A stretch of 7,705 nt of DNA from Methylomarinum sp964442675 (GTDB lineage Bacteria; Pseudomonadota; Gammaproteobacteria; Methylococcales; Methylomonadaceae): the NCBI GenBank assembly GCA_964442675.1, contig CAYUAE010000095.1, forward strand, positions 1 through 7,705, written 5' to 3'. The notes below the pieces were generated by a model. It searched no databases, had not been told where the DNA came from, and saw only the letters and a program-made list of their open reading frames with translations. Each line of letters begins with the position of its first letter. The first letter of the stretch is position 1. The translations under genes were made by a program, and so were the position numbers. Positions 1 through 5,915 of this stretch are shown one piece after another.

Positions 1-55
1 TGAAGGGGTCTTTGATTTTGTGGTTCCAGAAGGCGCCGATGTGTTTGGACAGTAA
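1..55 (+). CDS. lolA: C-terminal end of an upstream gene, probably LolA (partial)
   Basis: An open frame enters from the left edge and ends at TAA 53-55. Its visible tail reads EGVFDFVVPEGADVFGQ. The pattern F-x-F-x-x-P-x-G-x-D-V at the extreme C-terminus is typical of LolA, the periplasmic chaperone that carries lipoproteins from the LolCDE transporter to LolB at the outer membrane. Only 17 residues are visible, so the identification rests on this short pattern and no catalytic or binding residue can be checked. The gene is on the same strand as the following amino-acid operon but is separated from it by a long inverted repeat and a separate promoter, so it probably belongs to another transcription unit. 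Confidence 0.5.
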   Translation, partial: EGVFDFVVPEGADVFGQ

Positions 56-77
56 TATCAGTCAGTAACAGGCGATA

Positions 78-172
78 CGTAACCGTTCAGTTCCTCCCCC
101 TCACCCTGGTCTCTCCCATCGGGAGAGGCCAGGGTGAGGGGTCAAAAACAGCGGAGGGACTGAACGGTTACG
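78..172. repeat. Nested inverted-repeat element (REP/MITE-like hairpin)
   Basis: Two inverted repeats are nested here. The outer arms are 78-97 and 153-172: 20 positions with one non-Watson-Crick pair (T92 against G158), beginning with CGTAACCGTTCAG on the left. The inner arms are 97-117 and 121-141: 21 positions with one G-T pair around a 3-base loop at 118-120, built on CCCTCACCCTGG and CTCTCCC. Bases 142-152 are unpaired. The hexamer GGCGAT occurs at 71-76 and again at 172-177, bracketing the structure like a short target duplication. Similar CCCTCACCC...GGGAGAGG palindromes are common dispersed intergenic elements in proteobacteria. In RNA it would form a stable hairpin after the upstream gene, but no T-run directly follows it, so it is not a classical terminator. 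Confidence 0.8.
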
Positions 173-197
173 GCGATGCTGTTTTTAAAGGCTTGTA

Positions 198-226
198 TTG
201 ACAATATTAAGCAACCTTAGTACTTT
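198..226 (+). promoter_or_regulatory. Predicted sigma70 promoter of the alaC-hom-thrC operon
   Basis: A perfect -35 hexamer TTGACA at 198-203 is followed after 17 bases by TACTTT at 221-226. That -10 hexamer matches consensus at its first, second and last positions, the most conserved ones. Transcription would start near 233, leaving a leader of about 30 bases before the alaC ATG. No leader peptide or attenuator fits in that space. Upstream DNA lies in the inverted repeat, so no other promoter is needed. Confidence 0.65.
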
Positions 227-262
227 AAGAAGTTTGCCAACATTTAGCCCAAAGAGCCCTGA

Positions 263-1447
263 ATGGAAGAATTTGATCGCATCAAACGCTTGCCTCCCTA
301 TGTTTTTAACATTGTCAATGAATTAAAAGCCAAATCGCGCGCCGCAGGTGAAGATATTATTGATTTTGGTATGGGTAATCCTGATCAGCCCACACCCAAA
401 CATATTATCGACAAATTAGTCGAAGCGGCACAACGGGGTGATACCCATCGTTACTCCGTGTCAAAAGGGATTCCACGGTTGCGCCGCGCCATTTGTAACT
501 GGTATCAGGAGCGTTACGATGTCAGCCTGGACCCTGAAACGGAAGCGATTGTCACGATTGGTTCAAAAGAAGGTCTGGCGCATTTGGCGTTGGCGACATT
601 AGGGCCGGGCGATGTGGTTTTGGTTCCCAATCCGGCTTATCCGATTCACCCCTATGGCGTGGTGATCGCTGGCGCCGATTTGCGACATGTGCCGCTAGTG
701 CCCGGTGTCGATTTTTTCGAAGAATTGCAAAAAGCGATTATCGACTCCTGGCCTAAACCTAAGATGTTGATTTTGAATTTTCCGGCCAATCCAACCACTC
801 AGTGTATCGAACTGGATTTTTTTGAAAAAGTCGTCGCCATTGCTAAAGAGCATAATATCTGGGTGGTGCATGATATTGCCTATGCCGATATTGTGTTCGA
901 TGGTTACAAAGCGCCGTCCATTCTGCAAGTTGAAGGCGCTAAAGATATTGCGGTCGAATTTTTCTCATTGTCAAAAAGCTACAACATGCCCGGCTGGCGA
1001 GTGGGCTTTATGTGTGGCAATCCAACCCTGGTTGCGGCATTGACGCGGATTAAATCCTATATGGATTACGGCACATTTACGCCGATTCAGGTCGCTGCGA
1101 TTACCGCGCTGGAAGGGCCGCAGGATTGCGTTGCCGAAATCTGCGCCATGTATAAACGCCGCCGCGATGTGTTATGCGATGGACTCAATGCCATGGGCTG
1201 GACAGTGGAAAAACCAAAAGCGACCATGTTCGTCTGGGCGCCGATCCCGGAGCCGTATCGTGATATGAAATCGGTCGAATTTTGTAAAAAAATGATTATA
1301 GACGCCAAGGTTGCGGTGTCGCCGGGGATTGGATTTGGCCAGCATGGTGATGACCATGTCCGGTTCAGTCTGATTGAAAACGAGCATCGCACCCGTCAGG
1401 CTTTGCGTGGTATTCGTAATATGCTGAAGAAAGACAACGTTGTATAA
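263..1447 (+). CDS. alaC: Alanine transaminase AlaC (glutamate-pyruvate aminotransferase)
   Basis: This is a 394-residue class I/II, fold-type I PLP aminotransferase of the AlaC (YfdZ) group, expected to interconvert pyruvate plus glutamate with alanine plus 2-oxoglutarate in the cytoplasm. The N-terminal RIKRLPPYVFNI and the segments DFGMGNPD, VTIGSKEGLAHL and VPNPAYPIHPYG match that group closely. Expected cofactor residues are present: N176 in FPANPTTQ, D204 and Y207 in HDIAYADIVFDG, the Schiff-base K238 in SLSKSYNMPGWR, and substrate-carboxylate R367 in HVRFSLIEN. Length is close to the usual roughly 400. The ATG at 263 directly precedes the conserved N-terminus; its ribosome site (AAAGAG, 251-256) is weak. 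It is the first gene of an operon with hom and thrC. Nothing appears broken. A related methionine or aspartate aminotransferase role cannot be excluded by sequence alone. Confidence 0.93.
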   Translation: MEEFDRIKRLPPYVFNIVNELKAKSRAAGEDIIDFGMGNPDQPTPKHIIDKLVEAAQRGDTHRYSVSKGIPRLRRAICNWYQERYDVSLDPETEAIVTIGSKEGLAHLALATLGPGDVVLVPNPAYPIHPYGVVIAGADLRHVPLVPGVDFFEELQKAIIDSWPKPKMLILNFPANPTTQCIELDFFEKVVAIAKEHNIWVVHDIAYADIVFDGYKAPSILQVEGAKDIAVEFFSLSKSYNMPGWRVGFMCGNPTLVAALTRIKSYMDYGTFTPIQVAAITALEGPQDCVAEICAMYKRRRDVLCDGLNAMGWTVEKPKATMFVWAPIPEPYRDMKSVEFCKKMIIDAKVAVSPGIGFGQHGDDHVRFSLIENEHRTRQALRGIRNMLKKDNVV

Positions 1448-1448
1448 T
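1443..1448 (+). promoter_or_regulatory. Possible internal -10 element before hom
   Basis: A perfect TATAAT, preceded directly by TG, overlaps the alaC stop codon. Initiation from it would begin near 1455, just upstream of the hom ribosome site at 1474-1478. No convincing -35 lies 16-18 bases upstream, so this may be chance or a weak internal promoter that lets hom-thrC be expressed apart from alaC. Confidence 0.25.
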
Positions 1449-1473
1449 ACACGGCCAAGATTACTTGATTGTC

Positions 1474-1487
1474 AGGAGTTACATTTG
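1474..1487 (+). promoter_or_regulatory. Ribosome binding site and TTG start of hom
   Basis: AGGAG at 1474-1478 is followed by six bases and then TTG at 1485-1487, which opens directly into the conserved dinucleotide-binding fold (KPVNIGILGLGTVGGG). The frame stays open further upstream to another TTG at 1440, but those 15 extra residues overlap the alaC end and look like no family member. No in-frame ATG lies early enough to keep the GxGxxG loop. This decides the start at 1485. Confidence 0.8.
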
Positions 1488-2795
1488 AAACCGGTAAACA
1501 TAGGCATTTTAGGGCTGGGAACAGTTGGCGGGGGTACTGTCAATGTACTGAAACGGAATGCAGAAGAAATTTCCCGCAGGGCTGGGCGAAAAATTATTGT
1601 CACCCGAGCTTCGGCCAGAACGCTGGAGCGTGAGCGTATTTGCGATACCCGTGATATTGCACTGACAACGGATCCTTTCGAAATTGTTAACGACCCTGAA
1701 ATCGATGTCGTGCTGGAATTGATTGGCGGCGATACGCTGGCTAAAGACCTGGTTATTCAGGCTATCGAAAACGGTAAGCATGTCGTCACGGCTAACAAGG
1801 CTTTAATCGCGTTGCACGGTAACGAGATTTTTGAGTGTGCCAGCGAGAAAGGTGTCATGGTTTTGTTTGAGGCCGCCGTTGCCGGAGGCATTCCTGTCAT
1901 CAAAGCTATCCGGGAAGGCCTTGCTGGTAATCAGATTGAATGGCTGGCGGGAATTATCAATGGCACCGGTAATTTTATTTTGACTGAAATGCGCGACAAA
2001 GGTCGTGATTTTGCCGATGTATTGGCTGAAGCACAGGCCTTAGGCTATGCCGAAGCCGATCCAACTTTCGATGTGGAAGGCATCGATGCGGCGCATAAAT
2101 TGACCATTCTGGCCTCGATTGCATTTGGTATTCCGCTGCAATTTGAAAAGGCTTATACCGAGGGGATTACCGGGATTACCCGGGAAGATGTGGAATATGC
2201 CGAAGAACTGGGCTATCGCATCAAACACCTCGGCATTGCCCGTAAAACCGGCAAGGGTATTGAATTACGTGTGCATCCGACGCTGATTCCAGAGCGCCGA
2301 CTGATTGCCAATGTCGATGGGGTGATGAATGCCGTGTTGGTTAAAGGCGATGCTGTAGGGCCAACCTTGTATTATGGTGCCGGTGCAGGCGCAGAGCCGA
2401 CAGCGTCAGCGGTCGTAGCCGATGTTGTCGATGTCGTCAGAGCGATGACCAGCGACCCTGAAAACCGGGTACCGCATCTGGCTTTTCAGGCCGATGCACT
2501 GGTCGATATTCCATTGTTGTCTGCCGATGATGTTGAAACGGCGTATTATTTACGGTTGACAGTGGAAGACAAGCCCGGTGTTTTAGCTGATATTGCCCGA
2601 ATTTTGGCAACCCATCAAATCAGTATCGAAGCGTTGATTCAAAAAGAACCCAAACAAAATGAAACCCTGCTGCCATTGATTTTATTGACGCAGCGCACTC
2701 AAGAAAAAGAAATGAATGCGGCAATCGGCGAGATTGAAGCATTATCCTCTGTCACAGGCTCTATCAGCCGCATTCGTCTGGAAACATTGAAATAA
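1485..2795 (+). CDS. hom: Homoserine dehydrogenase with C-terminal ACT domain
   Basis: The 436-residue protein reduces aspartate semialdehyde to homoserine with NAD(P)H, the branch-point step toward threonine and methionine. The Rossmann loop GLGTVG is at 10-15 and TANKALI, with K105, follows. The family signature around AGIINGTGNFILTEM is intact. The catalytic region YAEADPTFDVEGIDAAHK contains E190, D201 and K205, which line up by spacing with E208, D219 and K223 of the yeast enzyme. From about residue 354 an ACT domain (LTVEDKPGVLADIARIL) makes this the monofunctional, ACT-bearing type commonly inhibited by threonine; there is no aspartokinase fusion. Length agrees with the usual 430-440 residues only if the TTG at 1485 is used. 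The gene lies 37 bases after alaC and ends one base before thrC, implying cotranscription and probable translational coupling with thrC. Confidence 0.95.
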   Translation: MKPVNIGILGLGTVGGGTVNVLKRNAEEISRRAGRKIIVTRASARTLERERICDTRDIALTTDPFEIVNDPEIDVVLELIGGDTLAKDLVIQAIENGKHVVTANKALIALHGNEIFECASEKGVMVLFEAAVAGGIPVIKAIREGLAGNQIEWLAGIINGTGNFILTEMRDKGRDFADVLAEAQALGYAEADPTFDVEGIDAAHKLTILASIAFGIPLQFEKAYTEGITGITREDVEYAEELGYRIKHLGIARKTGKGIELRVHPTLIPERRLIANVDGVMNAVLVKGDAVGPTLYYGAGAGAEPTASAVVADVVDVVRAMTSDPENRVPHLAFQADALVDIPLLSADDVETAYYLRLTVEDKPGVLADIARILATHQISIEALIQKEPKQNETLLPLILLTQRTQEKEMNAAIGEIEALSSVTGSISRIRLETLK

Positions 2796-2796
2796 C

Positions 2797-4034
2797 ATGA
2801 CAACACAAACACGTTACACAGGGTTGATCGCCCGTTATCAAGATCGCTTACCGGTTGCATCCAGTACACGCTTCATCAGTCTGGGTGAAGGTAATACGCC
2901 GCTGATTCAATTACAGAATATCCCGCGTCTGATAGGTAAGGATGTGGATATTTATGTCAAATACGAAGGCTTGAATCCGACCGGTTCATTCAAAGACCGC
3001 GGCATGACCATGGCCGTCACCAAAGCGGTTGAAGACGGCAGTCAGGCCATTATCTGCGCCTCGACCGGCAACACTTCGGCGGCTGCTGCAGCTTACGCCG
3101 TGCGCGCCGGTATCAAAGCCTTTGTGTTGATTCCAGAAGGGAAAATCGCGCTCGGTAAACTGGCACAGACTTTGATGTATGGTGCTGAAATTATCCAGAT
3201 TAACGGTAATTTTGATGCCGGTATGTCGTTGGTTAAAGAAGTTGCCGACCATGCACCGGTCACGATTGTCAACTCTATCAATCCGTTCCGTATCGAAGGC
3301 CAGAAAACCGCAGCCTTTGAAATTGTCGATGAATTAGGCAGAGCGCCAGATTATCATTGTTTGCCTGTTGGTAATGCCGGCAATATCACCGCCTATTGGA
3401 AAGGCTATAGCGAATATGCCGCCGATGGCGTTTGTGAAAGTCGTCCGGTGATGTGTGGTTATCAGGCGGCCGGTGCCGCGCCGTTTATAAAAGGTGAAAT
3501 GGTGGACGAACCGGAAACCGTGGCGACTGCAATCCGTATTGGTCATCCCCAATCCTGGGATAAAGCCTGGAATGCGCAGAAAGAATCCGGAGGCTGGTTT
3601 GATGCTATGACCGATGAACAGATTTTGGCGGCGCAGAAAATGTTGTCNNNNNNNNNNNNNNNNNNNNNNNNNNNNNNNNNNNNNNNNNNNNNNNNNNNNN
3701 NNNNNNNNNNNNNNNNNNNNNNNNNNNNNNNNNNNNNNNNNNNNNNNGCTGGTTTGATGCTATGACCGATGAACAGATTTTGGCGGCGCAGAAAATGTTG
3801 TCGCAATATGAAGGTATTTTCTGTGAGCCGGCTTCAGCCACGTCGTTAGCAGGTGCGTTGCAAGATATCGGTAATGGTAAAATCGCAGATGGCAGTACTA
3901 TCGTCTGTACTTTGACCGGTAACGGTTTGAAAGACCCGGATAGCGCCATCATGCAATGTAAGGAAACACACCCGGTCACGATAGATGCATCGCTGGATGC
4001 GGTTAAAAAAGCCATTTTGGATAATATGGCTTAA
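2797..4034 (+). CDS. thrC: Threonine synthase, split by an artefactual assembly gap
   Basis: This PLP enzyme of fold type II converts O-phosphohomoserine to threonine and phosphate, the last step of the pathway begun by hom. The ATG lies one base after the hom stop. Motifs in order: SLGEGNTPL near residue 30, Schiff-base K66 in GSFKDRGM, ASTGNTSAAAAA from 88, the phosphate-binding GNAGN loop at 192-196, and near the C-terminus EPASATSLAG and TLTGNGLKDP. The reading frame is interrupted by 100 N (3648-3747), and the downstream part resumes in another frame. The 55 bases before and after the N run are identical. Removing 3648-3802 joins codon 284 (TC+G, serine) in frame and gives a 360-residue protein, the normal length for the short, Bacillus-like threonine synthases. 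A stop at 3763-3765 seen by reading through the N run is spurious. The real gene is therefore most likely intact. Confidence 0.95.
3593..3647 (+). repeat. 55-bp exact duplicate, left copy (contig end)
   Basis: These 55 bases, beginning GCTGGTTTGATGCTATGACC, run up to the first N and are identical to 3748-3802. They encode WFDAMTDEQILAAQKML of threonine synthase once; a second copy makes no sense in the protein. The repeat is the shared end of two contigs. Confidence 0.95.
3648..3747. other. Assembly gap of exactly 100 N
   Basis: The run has the conventional length used for a gap of unknown size. Because the flanks are an end-to-end exact overlap of 55 bases, the true missing length is probably zero (in effect minus 55). 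A 55-base overlap equals a k-mer size widely used by de Bruijn graph assemblers, in which neighbouring contigs share k bases. Confidence 0.97.
3748..3802 (+). repeat. 55-bp exact duplicate, right copy (contig start)
   Basis: This copy starts at the first base after the N run and is identical to 3593-3647. It continues directly into the unique C-terminal part of thrC (CAATATGAAGG from 3804). Deleting either copy together with the gap restores a single continuous reading frame. Confidence 0.95.
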
Positions 4035-4058
4035 TACTTTATTCCAAACACTTCACAT

Positions 4059-4086
4059 AAAAACCGGCATTATGCCGGTTTTTTTT
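4059..4086 (+). terminator. Rho-independent terminator of the alaC-hom-thrC operon
   Basis: The stem AAAAACCGGC (4059-4068) pairs with GCCGGTTTTT (4074-4083) around the short loop ATTAT and runs into a T-tract that ends at 4086. It lies 25 bases after the thrC stop. The A-run before the stem could also let it act weakly in the other direction, but no gene approaches from that side. Confidence 0.92.
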
Positions 4087-4113
4087 GACATCAAAAGTTC
4101 ATCAGACTGTCAT
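4085..4113 (+). promoter_or_regulatory. Possible promoter of the phosphoesterase gene
   Basis: TTGACA at 4085-4090 is a perfect -35 that begins in the terminator's T-tract. Seventeen bases later TGTCAT (4108-4113) matches the -10 consensus at four of six positions but lacks the important second-position A. A 7-bp dyad, TTCATCA (4098-4104) and TGATGAA (4113-4119), surrounds the -10 and could be an operator. The rest of 4120-4180 shows no better promoter. Confidence 0.35.
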
Positions 4114-4191
4114 GATGAAGACATAAAGCAAGCGTAATCTCCTTTCTGATTAAGGCACCTAATAGCTACAGATTTATTCGAAGGGGGATAA

Positions 4192-4998
4192 ATGACGCTT
4201 CATTATCGTACAGTCTGGATTTCGGATACCCATTTGGGTACAAAAGGCTGCAAGGCGGAATATTTACGTGATTTTCTCGATCATGTGGAATGCGATACCT
4301 TGTATTTGGTCGGCGATATTATCGACTTGTGGAGCTGGAATGTTAAGTCGGGTTTTTATTGGCCGTTATTGCACAGCGATATCGTACAAAGAGTCATCAA
4401 TAAATCCAGGCAAGGCACACGAGTAATTTATATTCCAGGAAATCATGATGAAGCCTTGCGAAAACATGCTGGGATAGAATTTAACGGCATTGAAATTCAG
4501 TTAAGACATATCCATACGACTGCCGATAAGCGTTGTTTTCTGGTTTTGCACGGTGATGAATTCGATAACATTGTCTGTCATAATCGCAGCTTGGCCTATA
4601 TTGGTGGTGAAGCCTATGAAATCTTGTTAGTGATCAACCGCTGGTACAACAATTTTCGAAAAATGCTGGGGTTTAAATATTGGTCTTTGTCGGCTTATTT
4701 AAAACATAAAGTCAAAAATGTTATACAAGTTATTGATAATTACCAGCATGTTTTAAGTTTAGAAGCAGATAAAGCACAGGTAGATGGTATTATTTGTGGA
4801 CATATTCACCATGCCGACATGACGAAAATGGATTCTGGCAAGTTGTATTGCAATACCGGTGACTGGGTGGAAAGCTGTACTGCGCTGGTAGAAGATTTTT
4901 CAGGAAAACTGGAGATTATTCATTGGTCGGATCAAAGTTTTCAACTTTTGGAGCAGACACAGTTGAAAACATCTGTAAAAGCCGAAAAAGCGAGCTGA
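4192..4998 (+). CDS. Calcineurin-like phosphoesterase, UDP-2,3-diacylglucosamine diphosphatase (LpxH-like) family
   Basis: The 268-residue protein has the complete dinuclear-metal motif set of calcineurin-like phosphoesterases: D12-x-H14 in WISDTHLG, GDIID with D42 and D45, GNHD at 83-86, HGDEFD at 120-125, and GHIHH with H204 and H206. The order and spacing fit the LpxH-related family, whose classical member hydrolyses UDP-2,3-diacylglucosamine to lipid X in lipid A synthesis at the inner face of the inner membrane. This protein starts with LHYRTVWISDTHLGTKGCKAE and resembles the second, longer clade often annotated the same way but less well tied to lipid A. Its substrate should be treated as unproven. 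The ATG has a strong ribosome site (AAGGGGG, 4181-4187). It probably forms an operon with the small membrane protein that starts one base after its stop. Confidence 0.85.
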   Translation: MTLHYRTVWISDTHLGTKGCKAEYLRDFLDHVECDTLYLVGDIIDLWSWNVKSGFYWPLLHSDIVQRVINKSRQGTRVIYIPGNHDEALRKHAGIEFNGIEIQLRHIHTTADKRCFLVLHGDEFDNIVCHNRSLAYIGGEAYEILLVINRWYNNFRKMLGFKYWSLSAYLKHKVKNVIQVIDNYQHVLSLEADKAQVDGIICGHIHHADMTKMDSGKLYCNTGDWVESCTALVEDFSGKLEIIHWSDQSFQLLEQTQLKTSVKAEKAS

Positions 4999-4999
4999 A

Positions 5000-5236
5000 A
5001 TGCTGCAAAAATCACTTTATATGGTTTCAGGCAGCGTCCTGTTTGTGATTGGAATGATTCTATTTCCATTGCCGGTTCCTTTCGGCTTACCCACTATGCT
5101 GATCGGCTTAGCCTTGATGTTTAAAGCATCAGACAAGGTGAAACGTCGCGTGATTCGCCTTTCTAATAAAAACCCGCATAGCCGAAAGCTATGGCAAAAA
5201 GTGCGGCAGAAGCGTATTGAAAGAAAGCGTGGCTGA
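5000..5236 (+). CDS. Small two-helix membrane protein with basic tail (PGPGW-like)
   Basis: The 78-residue protein has two predicted membrane helices, about residues 6-23 (LYMVSGSVLFVIGMILF) and 29-42 (LPTMLIGLALMF), joined by a proline-rich turn PLPVPFG. The C-terminal 35 residues are strongly basic (KVKRR, RKLWQKVRQKR, ERKRG) and should lie in the cytoplasm. The hairpin with a Pro/Gly turn resembles small PGPGW-type transmembrane proteins of unknown function, although the exact motif is not present. The ATG follows the phosphoesterase stop after one base and lacks a strong ribosome site of its own, which suggests translational coupling. A role beside an LpxH-like enzyme in the envelope is a guess from context only. 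Confidence 0.8.
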   Translation: MLQKSLYMVSGSVLFVIGMILFPLPVPFGLPTMLIGLALMFKASDKVKRRVIRLSNKNPHSRKLWQKVRQKRIERKRG

Positions 5237-5254
5237 TATCACTTTTATGTGATA
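5237..5254. repeat. Short inverted repeat TATCAC-N6-GTGATA
   Basis: Six-base arms at 5237-5242 and 5249-5254 start immediately after the stop codon of the small membrane protein. The structure is AT-rich with no following T-run, so it is a poor terminator and more like a protein-binding dyad. A related GTGAT/ATCAC palindrome lies at 5292-5303. Confidence 0.5.
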
Positions 5255-5291
5255 AAGAGCATGATTAGTCTTCATCTTAAGCGTAGTTTAA

Positions 5292-5303
5292 GTGATAAAT
5301 CAC
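5292..5303. promoter_or_regulatory. Palindrome GTGAT-AA-ATCAC, possible operator
   Basis: Perfect 5-bp arms flank two bases in the intergenic region before the PilZ gene. Its centre is 52 bp, about five helical turns, from the centre of the similar repeat at 5237-5254. The half-site resembles CRP/FNR-type half-sites, but the spacing is too short for either consensus. Confidence 0.35.
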
Positions 5304-5322
5304 ATAATAAGTTCCAGTTAAG

Positions 5323-5338
5323 TCAATATTTATATTGA
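5323..5338. promoter_or_regulatory. Palindrome TCAATAT-TT-ATATTGA, possible operator
   Basis: This 16-bp dyad has perfect 7-bp arms and a 2-base centre, 66 bp before the PilZ start codon. It is AT-rich and overlaps a possible -35 (TTGAAA, 5335-5340), but no -10 sits at a normal distance from that. It may bind a dimeric regulator; no known consensus is recognised. Confidence 0.4.
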
Positions 5339-5403
5339 AAAAAGCTATTTATCAGCTAGGCTTCTAAATACCTTGGCGTTTTTAAGTTAATGGGGGAATA
5401 GGT

Positions 5404-5802
5404 ATGGAAAGAAGAATTTATCCACGGGTTGCGACCCGATTACCTGCGATAGTCATGAGTGAAGAGGGCGTACAGGTCAGGGCATTGGTTAGTGATATTT
5501 CCGGTGATGGGCTTTGCATGGAATGCAATACTATCGAGCGTGATTTAGTAACACCACATGGTCGATTTGTGCGTGATGATGGCAAGCCTGTTGAATTGTT
5601 TGTAGAACTTGATTTGCCGAATGAAAATGGCTCGAAGACACAAATTCAGGCGCGCTGCCATGTGACTTTTTCGCGTAGAGTCGCTAGCAATCGTTGTATG
5701 CTGGGTTTACGCTATATTGATCTGGAGCAGGGCGCCTATCAGCGTTTATTGCATTTTATTGATTCGATGTTACAGCATAATGCCTTTAGTCACGCGTCAT
5801 GA
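5404..5802 (+). CDS. PilZ-domain protein, predicted c-di-GMP receptor
   Basis: The 132-residue soluble protein is a single PilZ domain with nothing else recognisable. Both c-di-GMP binding motifs are present: R4-I-Y-P-R8 (RxxxR) at the N-terminus and D31-I-S-G-D-G36 (DxSxxG) on the following strand. The rest (VELFVELDLP, RCHVTFSRRV, CMLGLRYIDLEQGAYQRLLHFI) fits the beta-barrel and closing helix of this fold. Stand-alone PilZ proteins relay c-di-GMP levels to motility, adhesion or exopolysaccharide machinery; the partner here cannot be told, because neither neighbour is a cyclase, a flagellar gene or a synthase. The ATG has a good ribosome site (GGGGGA, 5392-5397). The gene appears monocistronic, preceded by a palindrome-rich region and convergent with glnD. 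Confidence 0.9.
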   Translation: MERRIYPRVATRLPAIVMSEEGVQVRALVSDISGDGLCMECNTIERDLVTPHGRFVRDDGKPVELFVELDLPNENGSKTQIQARCHVTFSRRVASNRCMLGLRYIDLEQGAYQRLLHFIDSMLQHNAFSHAS

Positions 5803-5837
5803 TAACGTTAAAAACCATACGTTGCCAAGCAAATGCA

Positions 5838-5862
5838 GCTCCTTTCAAGAGCCATTTTATTT
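5838..5862 (+). terminator. Weak hairpin after the PilZ gene, possible terminator
   Basis: GCTC (5838-5841) and GAGC (5849-5852) can form a short stem followed by CATTTTATTT. The stem is only four pairs, so the call is weak. The 113-base space between the PilZ stop and the glnD stop holds no gene; other small dyads there (TTAAAG 5893-5898 with CTTTAA 5914-5919) are also too weak to name as the glnD terminator. Confidence 0.25.
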
Positions 5863-5915
5863 AAGTGGTTTGCCCATTAACCTGGGTATTCGTTAAAGGA
5901 GGGCTTCACAAGGCT

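Noticed and set aside
78..172. CRISPR repeat or rho-independent terminator
   Set aside because: There is only one copy with no spacers, and no T-run directly follows either stem. A dispersed palindromic element fits better.
1440..1484. N-terminal extension of homoserine dehydrogenase
   Set aside because: It overlaps the alaC stop, has no ribosome site, and the residues do not resemble the family. The start at 1485 is better supported.
3593..3802. A real tandem duplication or insertion in thrC
   Set aside because: The duplicate ends exactly at both edges of a 100-N run, which is the signature of unmerged overlapping contigs. The joined protein has normal length and motifs.
3605..4015. Minus-strand open frames spanning the N run, and the plus-strand frame ending at 3765 with AGLML
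   Set aside because: They are open only because the N bases give no stop codons. The + strand threonine synthase motifs and the 55-base overlap explain the region fully.
5292..5303. CRP or FNR binding site
   Set aside because: The half-sites look similar, but the spacing (GTGAT-N2-ATCAC) is shorter than in TGTGA-N6-TCACA or TTGAT-N4-ATCAA.
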